Below, in pieces: positions 41,690 through 50,146 of a stretch of 64,000 nucleotides of DNA. Source of the DNA: an uncultured Prevotella sp. GTDB taxonomy: Bacteria > Bacteroidota > Bacteroidia > Bacteroidales > Bacteroidaceae. The notes under the pieces were generated by a model. It saw only the letters and a program-made list of their open reading frames with translations, searched no databases and was not told where the DNA came from. The position numbers and the translations under genes are program-made. The DNA lies in assembly GCA_900315635.1 (NCBI GenBank), contig OMZV01000013.1, forward strand, positions 1 through 64,000, written 5' to 3'. The first letter of the stretch is position 1. Every line of letters starts with the position of its first letter.

Positions 41690-42919
41690 CTATTTGTTAT
41701 TAAGATTCTTGATAATAAGTGTCGAGTTTGTTCCGCCGAAGCCGAAGCTGTTTGACAGGAACATATCGAAATGTGCTTGCTTTGTTTCCGGTATGATATT
41801 CAGCTTTGCGCTCTCTTCGTCAGGGTTCTCGAAGTTGATGTTTCCTGCAATGAAGTCGTTCTTCATCATCAGTGTCGAGTAGATAACCTCGCTGGCTCCT
41901 GCCATCCACATCTCATGACCTGTCTGGCTCTTTGTCGATGTTACTGGAACCTTGTAGTCGCCGAAGTTCTGGGCTATGGCAAGTGCCTCGCGGCTGTCGC
42001 CAACGTGTGTTGATGTAGCGTGTGCGTTGACGTATCCAATCTCACGAATGTCATGAATACCGCTGTTGTCAAGGCAGTGCTTCAAGGAGCGTGCAGGACC
42101 TTCTACCGTTGGAGTAGAGATGTGGTCGCCATTGCCTGAGAATCCCCAGCTGACAACTTCAGCAATGATAGGAGCGCCACGCTTTACGGCATGGTCATAG
42201 TCTTCGACGATAACTGTTGCTGCGCCACCGCCAGGAACAAGTCCGTCACGGTCGCGGTCGAATGGACGGCTTGCCTTTGTAGGCTCGTCTTCGCGTGTTG
42301 AGAATGCCTGGATACCGTCGAAGCTTGCAATGCCATACATGTTGTTTTCCTCGGCACCACCGCAGATTACGTAGTCCTGAAGACCGTTGCGGATAAGCAG
42401 GGCTGCAAGACCGATAGCCTGACTTGATGATGAGCAGGCTGATGATGCTGTGAGGTTGATGCCCTTGAGGTGGAAGAGGCATGCAAGGTTCATTGATATT
42501 GTAGAGTTCATGCTCTGGAAGATAGCACCGCTGCCACACATCTCTGTGTCCTTGAACTCGCGGAACTTGTCGAGAGCTTCCATTGTAGCTTGTGCTACAG
42601 AGTCGTTGCCATAGATGATTCCAACCTCATGCTTGTCGATGAAGTCCTGATCCATCTTTGCCATTTCCAACGCCTGGCGTGTTGCCATGTATGCGTACTG
42701 AGCCTCTTCCGGCATAAACTGGCGGAGGTTACGCTTTATGTACGGCTTGAGGTCTGGCTTTTTCACATCTGTACAGAGAGCCGAACGGAATCCGGCGTCC
42801 TTACGTTCCTGACTGAAAATCACTCCACTCTTTCCGTTGTAGAGTGAGTCACGAACTTCATCGAGTGTCGTGCCCAGGCAAGACCAAATGCCCATGCCTG
42901 TTATAACTACTCTTTTCAT
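41690..42919 (-). CDS. Beta-ketoacyl-ACP synthase (KAS I/II type)
   Basis: A 409-residue condensing enzyme. The nucleophile is C162 in TASSACSSSSQAIG. The two histidines appear in VNAHATSTHVGD and QTGHEMWMAGAS, so the Cys-His-His triad is complete. VPGGGAATVIVED and SNSFGFGGTNSTLII follow the KAS pattern. The GHEMWMAGAS variant differs from the GHxxGAAG of housekeeping FabF, which suggests a specialised chain-length role. No second (chain-length-factor) ketosynthase is adjacent. Confidence 0.93.
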   Translation of the reverse strand: MKRVVITGMGIWSCLGTTLDEVRDSLYNGKSGVIFSQERKDAGFRSALCTDVKKPDLKPYIKRNLRQFMPEEAQYAYMATRQALEMAKMDQDFIDKHEVGIIYGNDSVAQATMEALDKFREFKDTEMCGSGAIFQSMNSTISMNLACLFHLKGINLTASSACSSSSQAIGLAALLIRNGLQDYVICGGAEENNMYGIASFDGIQAFSTREDEPTKASRPFDRDRDGLVPGGGAATVIVEDYDHAVKRGAPIIAEVVSWGFSGNGDHISTPTVEGPARSLKHCLDNSGIHDIREIGYVNAHATSTHVGDSREALAIAQNFGDYKVPVTSTKSQTGHEMWMAGASEVIYSTLMMKNDFIAGNINFENPDEESAKLNIIPETKQAHFDMFLSNSFGFGGTNSTLIIKNLNNK

Positions 42920-42996
42920 ATATTGGTTTATAAGTTTTGAGTTTGTTTGTCTCTATCAAATTATCTTTGTCAAGTCTGTCAAGATTACCATTGCGG

Positions 42997-44127
42997 TCAG
43001 ATTTTCTTTGTCCAACAGCGACGTCTCTTCACAAATTGTGGGTTGAGAGGCTTCCACTGGGATATTTCCTTGACGTTGTTCTCAAGCTGCGGACCCGTCT
43101 CGGCATAGCGGATTCCCATCTTGTTATAGACCGGAATGAGGTAATCAAACAGCAATGCATTGACGCCAAGTCCCTGATAATCCGGGCGGACAGCTATAAG
43201 CAACAGTCCGGCTGTGTGCTCAGGATGCCATTTCAGCGACCTGATAAGATAGAACCAACCGAACGGGAGTAGATGTCCGTGGGTGCGGCGAAGGGCATGC
43301 GATAAACTCGTCATGGTAACGGTAATGGCTATGAGCTCGCCTTTGTCATCCTCAACTACCGGAACCATATCGAGGTTCAACAGCGGAAGATAATGCTTGA
43401 TGTACTCCACAGCCTGTCCTTCTGACATTGGTGTAAAGCCGAACAAAGGTGCGTATGCTGCATTGAGAAGCTTGAATATCTTTACGCCATAGCCGTTGAG
43501 GACTTCCTTGCGGGTAATGGTACGGACGTGAAGTCCGAACATTTCCTTTGACAGACGGGATACTCGTGCGTATTTCACAGGTACTTCCTCGGGTACTTTG
43601 ACTCGAATCTGCAACCAGTCGACAGCTTTCTCGAACCCCAACGCTTCCATGTGCTTTGGATAATACGGGTAGTTGTAGTATTCGGTCATAGCCGCCATGG
43701 AGTCAAAGCTCTCCAGAAGCATGCCTTCCTTGTCGTAGTCGGTTATGCCGAGAGGACCTTGAATAGTGTCCATTCCGCACTCTTTACCCCAGCTGATGAC
43801 TGCGTTAATGAGAGCTTTTGACACTTCCTCATCGTCAATGAAGTCTATCTGGCTGAACCTTACGTTCTTTGCCTTCCATGTTTCATTGGCATGATGGTTT
43901 ATGACTCCGGCTACACGACCTACTACTTTGCCGTCCCGATAAGCTACAAACGGCTGTGCGTCAGAAAACTTAAGTCCTGGATTCTTCTTTGGATTGTAAG
44001 TGTTTCTGACGTCGATGTCAAGGTCTGGGACATATTCATGACTTCCTTTATAAAGTTCGTTAGGGAACTTTACGAAGTCATCCATTATCCGTTTCGTGTT
44101 TGCTGCTTTGACGACTATATTGCTCAT
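42997..44127 (-). CDS. GNAT-fold acyltransferase of unknown substrate
   Basis: A 376-residue protein. The C-terminal third contains the acetyl-CoA-type loop VRPDYQGLGVNALLFDY and a GNAT-like beta-bulge. The N-terminal part (FPNELYKGSHEYVPDLDIDV, then SDAQPFVAYRDGKVVGRVAGV) has the first GNAT strands, so the protein may hold two related domains. It is the first gene of the operon GNAT, ketosynthase, ACP, FAD enzyme, FabG, thioesterase. I infer that it may attach or transfer an acyl product, but a housekeeping role is possible. Promoter at 44144. Confidence 0.7.
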   Translation of the reverse strand: MSNIVVKAANTKRIMDDFVKFPNELYKGSHEYVPDLDIDVRNTYNPKKNPGLKFSDAQPFVAYRDGKVVGRVAGVINHHANETWKAKNVRFSQIDFIDDEEVSKALINAVISWGKECGMDTIQGPLGITDYDKEGMLLESFDSMAAMTEYYNYPYYPKHMEALGFEKAVDWLQIRVKVPEEVPVKYARVSRLSKEMFGLHVRTITRKEVLNGYGVKIFKLLNAAYAPLFGFTPMSEGQAVEYIKHYLPLLNLDMVPVVEDDKGELIAITVTMTSLSHALRRTHGHLLPFGWFYLIRSLKWHPEHTAGLLLIAVRPDYQGLGVNALLFDYLIPVYNKMGIRYAETGPQLENNVKEISQWKPLNPQFVKRRRCWTKKI

Positions 44128-44143
44128 AATAAGTTTTAGAGTG

Positions 44144-44151
44144 CAAAATTA
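44144..44151 (-). promoter_or_regulatory. -7 element for the acyl operon
   Basis: The minus strand reads TAATTTTG, 17 bases before the ATG at 44127. Confidence 0.55.
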
Positions 44152-44323
44152 CGCATAATTTTCGTAATAACAATGAAATAGAGAACTTTTTAACTACTTT
44201 GAGTTTTCTATCATTGTTCAGAGAGAGTACCTGTTTGTACTTTGATAGAGCTTATTTGTTCTTAATTATACAGTTTGTCTGTTCTTATTTATTCAGCTTT
44301 CTTATTCAGAAAATATGTTGAGT

Positions 44324-45331
44324 TTATTCTGAATATAGAACCTGAATAACTGTTTGTCCGACAGCCTTAAGCGTGTTCTTGTCGATGTGGTCCATCGTGT
44401 CTGATGTTGTATGCCATGTCGGTCCGAACGAGTTGTCAGGCAGGTCACGGTAGAACGGAATGATGTCAACGGTAGGAATACCTGCTTTGTTCAATGGAAT
44501 GTGGTCGTCGGTGACAGCTCCGCCTGATTCTGTTGGGAAGTAAGCAGAGTATCCGGCAGCTGCCGCGGCATTCCAAACTTTAGTTACAATGTCCGGAGCA
44601 AACTGCATAGACATCTGTTCCTGATAGAACTGGGCACCTTCGCCACCGACCATATCAAGCAGAATACCATACGACCATGACAGACCTTCCGGCTGATGGC
44701 TGGCGAAATACTGTGCGCCAAGAGCCCAACTGTCGTCATCGCCGTCCTTTCCTGAGTCTTCGGCATCAAAGCAAACGAAGTCGATACCAATGTCTTTGTT
44801 CAGCTTTTTGTCCTTGGAGATAGTACGGGCGAGCTCAAGCATGACGGCAACACCGCTTGCACCATCGTTTGCTGCCATGACAGGCTCATTGTGCTTGGTA
44901 CTGTCCGGGTCGTTGTCTGCCCAAGGGCGACTGTCCCAGTGGGCACAGATAAGAATGCGGGTCGTTGCCTTTGGATTGTAGCTTGCCATGATGTTAGTGG
45001 AGTGGAACAGCTCGCCGTCGATTCCTTTGAGGTCGGCTTTCTGTGTTTTAACTTCCAGACCATACGACTTGAACTTGCTTTTAATCCATGACTCGCATTT
45101 GTCGTGGGCTGTGGAATTCATTGTCCTTGGACCGAAGGCACACTGGGCAGCGGTGAAAGCGTAGGCTGAGTCGGAGTTGAATGTTGGTCCGACAGGTGCT
45201 ACCTGAATAGTGTCGGCATCACCGGCAATGGCTGATGCCATCTCGTTGTCCTTATGAAGTTTCCAGCCGTAACCGCCTCCAAGTAGGGCGACGATGACGA
45301 TGCCGGTAACAATTTTCATTTTCTTGGTCAT
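44324..45331 (-). CDS. M28-family protein, probable glutaminyl-peptide cyclotransferase
   Basis: A 335-residue protein with an N-terminal membrane anchor or signal (IVTGIVIVALLGGGYGW). The metal and catalytic motifs are LICAHWDSRPWAD, AANDGASGVAV, VCFDAEDSG, DSWALGAQYFA, TDDHIPLNKAGIP and PTWHTTSDTMDHID. The SWALGAQYFA segment and FDAED (rather than the EE of two-zinc aminopeptidases) resemble Bacteroidetes type II glutaminyl cyclase. Such an enzyme would convert N-terminal glutamine of exported proteins to pyroglutamate in the periplasm. A plain M28 aminopeptidase is the alternative. Confidence 0.78.
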   Translation of the reverse strand: MTKKMKIVTGIVIVALLGGGYGWKLHKDNEMASAIAGDADTIQVAPVGPTFNSDSAYAFTAAQCAFGPRTMNSTAHDKCESWIKSKFKSYGLEVKTQKADLKGIDGELFHSTNIMASYNPKATTRILICAHWDSRPWADNDPDSTKHNEPVMAANDGASGVAVMLELARTISKDKKLNKDIGIDFVCFDAEDSGKDGDDDSWALGAQYFASHQPEGLSWSYGILLDMVGGEGAQFYQEQMSMQFAPDIVTKVWNAAAAAGYSAYFPTESGGAVTDDHIPLNKAGIPTVDIIPFYRDLPDNSFGPTWHTTSDTMDHIDKNTLKAVGQTVIQVLYSE

Positions 45332-45394
45332 TATTTTATACTAGATAATATTGGAATATCTTATCTTTATTATACTAGATAATATTTGAAAAAC

Positions 45395-47230
45395 CTATCT
45401 TACTGATTGAACTTGAGCCATAACACGGAGCCAGTTGCCGCCCCATATCTTAGCAATGTCACGCTCGCTGTACTTCCTGCGGAGAAGCTGTAGGGTGAAG
45501 TTAATCATCTCGCTGGCGTCAGCCATGCCACGGACAGTGCCATCGCCGTCAAAGTCGGTTCCAACGCCCACGTGGTCGATGCCCATTATCTTTATAGCAT
45601 GCTCCAGGTGAGCAATAGCGTCCATGATAGTTGCTTCGCCATCCTTCTTAAGGAAACCATGGAATAAAGTAATGTGGGCTACACCGCCTTTGGCTGCAAG
45701 TGCCCGCATCTGGTCGTCGGTAAGGTTGCGGGGAACATCACAGAGAGCCCGTGAGTTGCTGTGACTGCATACAATAGGCTGACTGCTAATGTCGAGAGCG
45801 TCATAGAAACTCTTCTCGGCAGCATGACTGAGGTCGACCATTATTCCATGACGGTTCATCTCGTGGATAACCTTCTCGCCGAATTGGCTAACACCGTTAT
45901 GCATGTTGCTGCCACGGGCAGAATCGCAGATGTCATTGTCGCCGTTGTGGCATAGGGTTATATAGACCACTCCACGCTGGGCGAAATGCTTAACGTTGCG
46001 GAGATCGCCGTTAAGAGCTAGTCCGTTTTCAATGCCGAACATGATACTCTTGCGTCCTTTGCGCTTGTCCTCATAGAGGTCGGTCGGCGTGCGGGCTATA
46101 CTTATATATGTAGAGTTGTCACGGACGATACTCTCCAGTTTGTCGAAGATAAGGTCGGCATAGTCGTTAGGAGCTATTGTACGCTCGACGGTCGTGCCTT
46201 TCGAAGTCTGGACTTCCTTTGTCTTTATATACTTTTCAGCAAGGTCAGGATTGAAGCGTGATATGCCCTCCAAGTCGATGGTCTGTGAGAAACGCTCACC
46301 TATCTTCGGCTGGGGCAGATAAGCCGCCATGATAACGGCATCCTGCCGTCCGTCGGTCATCTTGTGGAGGTCATAAAGGATTCGTGGGTCACGATGGCTA
46401 AACTCTACGCCCTGTGGGAAGAACATCGGGGTGTCGCAGTGGGTGTCGAGAGTAAGAACACGGTTGTGAACCTTCTTGGCAATGTAGAAGTTGTTGGCTT
46501 GTGTTACCAGCCACTGGAATATCTTCAGACCTTCTTTCTCAAGGCATTCCGGATGCCACTGAACGCCAATTATCGGCTTAAACTCACTGCTCTCGATAGC
46601 TTCGATGACACCATCAGGAGCCTTTGCAGTTACACGGAACCTTGGTCCCGCCTTGCGTACAGCCTGATGATGGAATGAGTTGACGGCAATGTTGTCAGTA
46701 TGATAGACAGCATGGAGAATGCTTCCCGCAGCAAGCTTCACAGTGTGTGTAGGCTCCGAGCGGTCGGCGTCCTGGCTGTGCTTTATCGTTGCACCTTTCT
46801 CATAGATGTCCTGATCGACTTCGCCGTCAAGAGCTATGGCAAGAGTCTGTATGCCACGACAGATGCCGAGCATAGGTATCTGGCGGTTGAAAGCGAGACG
46901 GGTAATAAGCAACTCAGGCAGGTCGCGATGAGCGTTGATGCCATGAAGCTTTGTCGATGGCTCTTCGCCGCACCATAGCGGGTTGAAGTCGCCGCCGCCG
47001 GTAAGCAATAGTCCGTCGAGATGCTCAAGGGTGTTGACGATAACGTCGCGGTCGGCAACTGGCGGAATGAGATAAGGTGTGCCGCCTGCAGCAACTACCT
47101 GACTGTAATACTTCTCACTGAGAGCAGCGCCTCCGTCGGCATAGTTGGTTGTAATGCCTATGACGGGCTGGTGTCTGCCTTCAGGGAATTGTTTGTAGAA
47201 TTCAGAAAGATGGTTGTCTATACTAAACAT
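45395..47230 (-). CDS. Fusion of class I glutamine amidotransferase (peptidase C26) and M19 dipeptidase
   Basis: A 611-residue protein with two enzyme domains. Residues of about 18-250 follow PuuD/gamma-glutamyl hydrolase: VIGITTNYADG, LLLTGGGDFNPLW, MLGICRGIQTLA (nucleophile cysteine) and IGVQWHPECL (histidine, then Glu/Cys). From about 258 the M19 renal-dipeptidase fold appears: LTLDTHCDTPMFF, MFGIENGLALNG, VYITLCHNGDND, MVDLSHAAEKSFYD, VCSHSNSRALC and VGVGTDFDGDG. Both active sites look complete. It starts 8 bases inside the end of the upstream Lrp gene. It may release and then cleave gamma-glutamyl peptides, but the physical link is what is seen; the pathway is inferred. Confidence 0.9.
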   Translation of the reverse strand: MFSIDNHLSEFYKQFPEGRHQPVIGITTNYADGGAALSEKYYSQVVAAGGTPYLIPPVADRDVIVNTLEHLDGLLLTGGGDFNPLWCGEEPSTKLHGINAHRDLPELLITRLAFNRQIPMLGICRGIQTLAIALDGEVDQDIYEKGATIKHSQDADRSEPTHTVKLAAGSILHAVYHTDNIAVNSFHHQAVRKAGPRFRVTAKAPDGVIEAIESSEFKPIIGVQWHPECLEKEGLKIFQWLVTQANNFYIAKKVHNRVLTLDTHCDTPMFFPQGVEFSHRDPRILYDLHKMTDGRQDAVIMAAYLPQPKIGERFSQTIDLEGISRFNPDLAEKYIKTKEVQTSKGTTVERTIAPNDYADLIFDKLESIVRDNSTYISIARTPTDLYEDKRKGRKSIMFGIENGLALNGDLRNVKHFAQRGVVYITLCHNGDNDICDSARGSNMHNGVSQFGEKVIHEMNRHGIMVDLSHAAEKSFYDALDISSQPIVCSHSNSRALCDVPRNLTDDQMRALAAKGGVAHITLFHGFLKKDGEATIMDAIAHLEHAIKIMGIDHVGVGTDFDGDGTVRGMADASEMINFTLQLLRRKYSERDIAKIWGGNWLRVMAQVQSVR

Positions 47231-47696
47231 CTTCTTCCTCCTCGTTTATAGGCAGTCCACGCTTTATGCTCTGTTCAAGTGAAATAAGGGTCTCGGTGCT
47301 GACAACTCCCGGAATGCCCTGCAGTTGGTTGTTGAGCAGGTCCATGAGCTGTTCGTTGTCCTTGACATACACCTTTATGAGCATGGTGTATGAGCCGGTG
47401 GTATAATGGCACTCAACAATCTCCGGGATGTTGACAAGATGCTCGACGACCTTGCGGTACATGGAGCCGCGCTCAAGGTTAATGCCTATATATGTGCAGG
47501 TGTTGTAACCGAGGCTCTTTGGGTTGATGTCAAAACTGCTGCCAGTGATAACCCCAGCCTCTTTGAGACGTTCCACCCTCTGATGTATTGCTGCGCGAGA
47601 TACTCCACATTCTGCTGCAACGTCCTTGAAAGGGATTCGGGCGCTTTTGGAGAGAATAGACAGTATCTTCTTGTCTAGTTTGTCGATTTTTTCCAT
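47223..47696 (-). CDS. Lrp/AsnC-family transcriptional regulator
   Basis: From the ATG at 47696 (MEKIDKLDKKILSILSKSARIPF) the protein has 157 residues, the usual Lrp length. The helix-turn-helix reads FKDVAAECGVSRAAIHQRVERL, and the C-terminal RAM domain (LISLEQSIKRGLP end) is present. The frame continues upstream to 47750, but 18 extra residues there have no family support. It overlaps the fusion dipeptidase gene by 8 bases, so it probably controls that operon in response to an amino acid. Promoter-like TACTTTTG at 47748. Confidence 0.9.
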   Translation of the reverse strand: MEKIDKLDKKILSILSKSARIPFKDVAAECGVSRAAIHQRVERLKEAGVITGSSFDINPKSLGYNTCTYIGINLERGSMYRKVVEHLVNIPEIVECHYTTGSYTMLIKVYVKDNEQLMDLLNNQLQGIPGVVSTETLISLEQSIKRGLPINEEEEDV

Positions 47697-47747
47697 ATTT
47701 CTATATGTTTTGTTAATTAATTTGCTGTTGTGTTTGCAAATAGCAAG

Positions 47748-47755
47748 CAAAAGTA
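47748..47755 (-). promoter_or_regulatory. -7 element for the lrp-dipeptidase operon
   Basis: The minus strand reads TACTTTTG, 52 bases before the ATG at 47696; this also argues against the longer 47750 start. Confidence 0.55.
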
Positions 47756-47844
47756 CTGATTTTTAATTAAACTAGCAACAAATAGAAACAAAAAATGCGC
47801 CATATAGGCGCATTTTGGTAACTTTTAGTATAGAGGGAGTTGGG

Positions 47845-47905
47845 AGAGCCGTTGCAGAGCAACGGCAAACTCAACAGAGGGAGAAGACCGTTGCAATGCA
47901 ACGGC
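47845..47905. repeat. Twin CCGTTGC hairpins
   Basis: gccgttgc-aga-gcaacggc (47848-47866) and ccgttgc-aat-gcaacgg (47888-47904) are two perfect short-loop palindromes 21 bases apart, downstream of the first FKBP gene (minus strand). They may act as a terminator or belong to a REP-like repeat. Confidence 0.7.
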
Positions 47906-47976
47906 TTACGCAAGAGAGGACTCATGACGACGAGGCGTCGTTGGGATGTGAACGAGGCTCGTTGGACGAGGAAGAA

Positions 47977-49026
47977 CTACTTGCGCTTTGCAGGAGCCTT
48001 CTTTAAGATGGGCTTAGAAGGCTTGGAAGCCTTGCTTGTGGAGGTAGCTGCCTTGCCGGCGTTTGCCTTACCGGCAGTGGTAGAAGGCTTACCGTTGATG
48101 GTCTTGCCGTTGGCAGGCTCTGCCTTAGGCTCCTCAATGCCCTTGAGCTCCATGGTGAAGATGAGGGCTGAGTACGGAGCAATGTCACGACCGGCACCAC
48201 GCTCGCCATAAGCGAGGTTGTAAGGGATGAAGAGCTGCCACTTCGAACCGACAGGCATAAGTGTCAGAGCTTCCTGCCAACCCTTGATGAGGTTCTGCGG
48301 AGTGAATGTGTCGAACTTAGCGCCACCGTGCTTGCTGGTAGCATCGAAGACCTTGCCGTCGATGGTGGTACCCTCATAGACAACCTGCACCTTGTCGGTA
48401 GCCTTTGGAATGGCACCAGTACCCTTAGTGAGGACTTTGTACTGCAGTCCTGAAGGCAGAGTGACGACTCCCGGCTGTTTCTTGTTCTCGGCGAGGAAGT
48501 CCTCACCAGCTTTCTTGTTCAGGCTGTCGGCGCGGTTCTTATAAGCCACACGCTGCTGAGCGAATACCTTCTCGGCTTCGTCGAGAGTATAATAAGTTGT
48601 ATCGTTGTTGAGGGAAGCGAGGAAACCGTTGAACACCATCTCGTCGTTAAGAGAGTCAGTGCCAATGGTGAACTCCTTCTGTAATCCCGGCAACATACGG
48701 CTGTCGACCATCTGTGCAATCTGCTGACCAGCCTGAAAACCCTTCATCTTCGGGTCGTTGCGCTTTGCGATAGCCTCCTTGAAGCCCTCGATGACGTTAG
48801 GCATGTCGGCATCGGTTACACCGAAGTTCTGCTTAAGGAACGGCATCAGTCCGTTGGTGAGAGCCATACCGGATACATAGCTCAGAGAGTCGTTAGCCGA
48901 CTTCAGAACTACCTTCTGCTCCGTTGTCGGCGGAACGACCTTCTTTTCTTTCTTGTCCTTTGCACTCAGAGTGCTGAATGAAGCACTTGCAACGATGGCA
49001 AGTGCCAGTAATATTGTCTTTCTCAT
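47977..49026 (-). CDS. Exported FKBP-type peptidyl-prolyl isomerase with basic Ala/Lys tail
   Basis: A 349-residue protein with a signal peptide (KTILLALAIVASASFSTLSA). A Mip/FkpA-type N-terminal dimerisation domain (LSYVSGMALTNGLM) runs to about 180. The FKBP domain follows (GVVTLPSGLQYKVLTKGTGA, VFDATSKHGGAKFDT, WQLFIPYNLAYGERGAGRDI). The last 45 residues are rich in Ala, Lys, Ser and Pro, probably disordered. It is third in a row of three FKBP genes but separated from the second by a terminator-like hairpin. Confidence 0.93.
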   Translation of the reverse strand: MRKTILLALAIVASASFSTLSAKDKKEKKVVPPTTEQKVVLKSANDSLSYVSGMALTNGLMPFLKQNFGVTDADMPNVIEGFKEAIAKRNDPKMKGFQAGQQIAQMVDSRMLPGLQKEFTIGTDSLNDEMVFNGFLASLNNDTTYYTLDEAEKVFAQQRVAYKNRADSLNKKAGEDFLAENKKQPGVVTLPSGLQYKVLTKGTGAIPKATDKVQVVYEGTTIDGKVFDATSKHGGAKFDTFTPQNLIKGWQEALTLMPVGSKWQLFIPYNLAYGERGAGRDIAPYSALIFTMELKGIEEPKAEPANGKTINGKPSTTAGKANAGKAATSTSKASKPSKPILKKAPAKRK

Positions 49027-49042
49027 TTCAGATATGACATTT

Positions 49043-49068
49043 AAAAAAAGGCCGGCTCAAGACCGGCC
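49043..49068 (-). terminator. Terminator/attenuator between FKBP genes
   Basis: On the minus strand gggccggtc pairs with the facing gccggcc region across a short loop and is followed by a T run, about 20-40 bases before the ATG at 49026. Confidence 0.7.
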
Positions 49069-49093
49069 CTTGTTATAAGAGTTCTAATAAAAA

Positions 49094-50011
49094 TTACTTA
49101 ACCTTTACAGGCATCTGCTGTGGAGCGCCCTGCTGACCCTGAGGAGCTTTCTCAACGCTCACGAGTGTAATGGTGAAGTGGAGTGCAGAGAACGGCTTGA
49201 TCTGACCCTTGTCCTGAGCACCGTAAGCTGCATCGTAAGGGATGTAGACTTCCCATGTGGCACCTTCCTTCATGTGAGTCAGAGCCTCAGTCCAACCCTG
49301 GATCATACCAGATACAGGCATCTCGACGTTGTTGCGCTTGTCGAATGTCTTGCCATCGATGGTCTTACCGTCGTAGCTGACCTTAGTCATATCCTGAGCG
49401 GTAGGAGTCTTACCGGTACCAGCCTTTACCTCTTTATAATATACGCCGTTGCCCAGTGGCTTTACGCCCGGCATCTTTGCAACCTTTGCCATGTAGGCTT
49501 CGCTCTCCTTCTTGTTAGGACCGTAAGCCTTCTCGAAGTACTTCTCCTGAATCTTCTGAGCGTCGCGCTGGAAGACTTCCTGAGCCTTCTGTGGAGTCAT
49601 CTTTCCAGCCTTGTGCTTCATGCCGGCAGTGAGACCCTCCATGAACTTATCCATAGGCAGAGTCTTTGTAGAGTCGTTGGCGAAGAGCTGCGGGTAAATC
49701 ATCTGCTTGAAACGCATGCTCTCACTGACACCGATGGCGAGACCCTTGTTGTAGGCATCCTTCTTCTTGTCGCCGGCATTCTGAACGCCAGCCTTGATAC
49801 CCTTGAGGAACTCATCGATGTTTGTTGAGTCGACACCGATCTGCTGCAGAGCCATCTGCATCTGCTGGCTCTCCATGACACCCATAGCGTAGGCGAGAGA
49901 ATCCTCTTCCTTTGAAGTGCCTGCGTCCGACTTCTTGTTTGAATTGCCGCAGCCGGTGAATGATGTGGCGACTGCGATAGCCATGATGGCTACGATTGCG
50001 AACTTTTTCAT
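49094..50011 (-). CDS. Lipoprotein FKBP-type peptidyl-prolyl isomerase
   Basis: A 305-residue protein with a lipobox signal (AVATSFTGCGNSN), so it is lipid-anchored. A helical Mip-type N-terminal part (AYAMGVMESQQMQMALQQIGVD) is followed by an FKBP domain (PLGNGVYYKEVKAGTG, TFDKRNNVEMPVSGMIQGW, WEVYIPYDAAYGAQDKG). The tail is Gln/Pro rich. It shares layout with both neighbours, so the three are likely paralogues from duplication. A 9-base tandem repeat tract lies just upstream, between it and the first gene. Confidence 0.92.
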   Translation of the reverse strand: MKKFAIVAIMAIAVATSFTGCGNSNKKSDAGTSKEEDSLAYAMGVMESQQMQMALQQIGVDSTNIDEFLKGIKAGVQNAGDKKKDAYNKGLAIGVSESMRFKQMIYPQLFANDSTKTLPMDKFMEGLTAGMKHKAGKMTPQKAQEVFQRDAQKIQEKYFEKAYGPNKKESEAYMAKVAKMPGVKPLGNGVYYKEVKAGTGKTPTAQDMTKVSYDGKTIDGKTFDKRNNVEMPVSGMIQGWTEALTHMKEGATWEVYIPYDAAYGAQDKGQIKPFSALHFTITLVSVEKAPQGQQGAPQQMPVKVK

Positions 50012-50034
50012 TTTTTCTATAATTGTTTTTTATT

Positions 50035-50140
50035 AATATGCCTAATATGCCTAATAGGCTTAATATGCCTAATATGCCTAATGAGCTTAATATGCCTAAT
50101 ATGCCTAATAGGCTTAATACGCCTATTGGGCTTAGTAAGC
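50035..50140. repeat. 9-base tandem repeat tract (AATATGCCT type), copy 2
   Basis: About eleven units of aatatgcct, some drifted to aataggctt, fill the space between the 194-residue FKBP stop and the leader of the lipoprotein FKBP. It is the same repeat as at 38585-38694, in the same relation to the genes. Confidence 0.85.
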
Positions 50141-50146
50141 TAAATA

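Noticed and set aside
37069-44127. One complete aryl polyene gene cluster
   Set aside because: The second ketosynthase, dehydratase, ammonia lyase and glycosyl/acyl-transfer genes are missing in this window, so only a partial resemblance is claimed.
47697-47750. Longer Lrp start
   Set aside because: The 18 added residues have no Lrp similarity, and the predicted -7 element lies right there.
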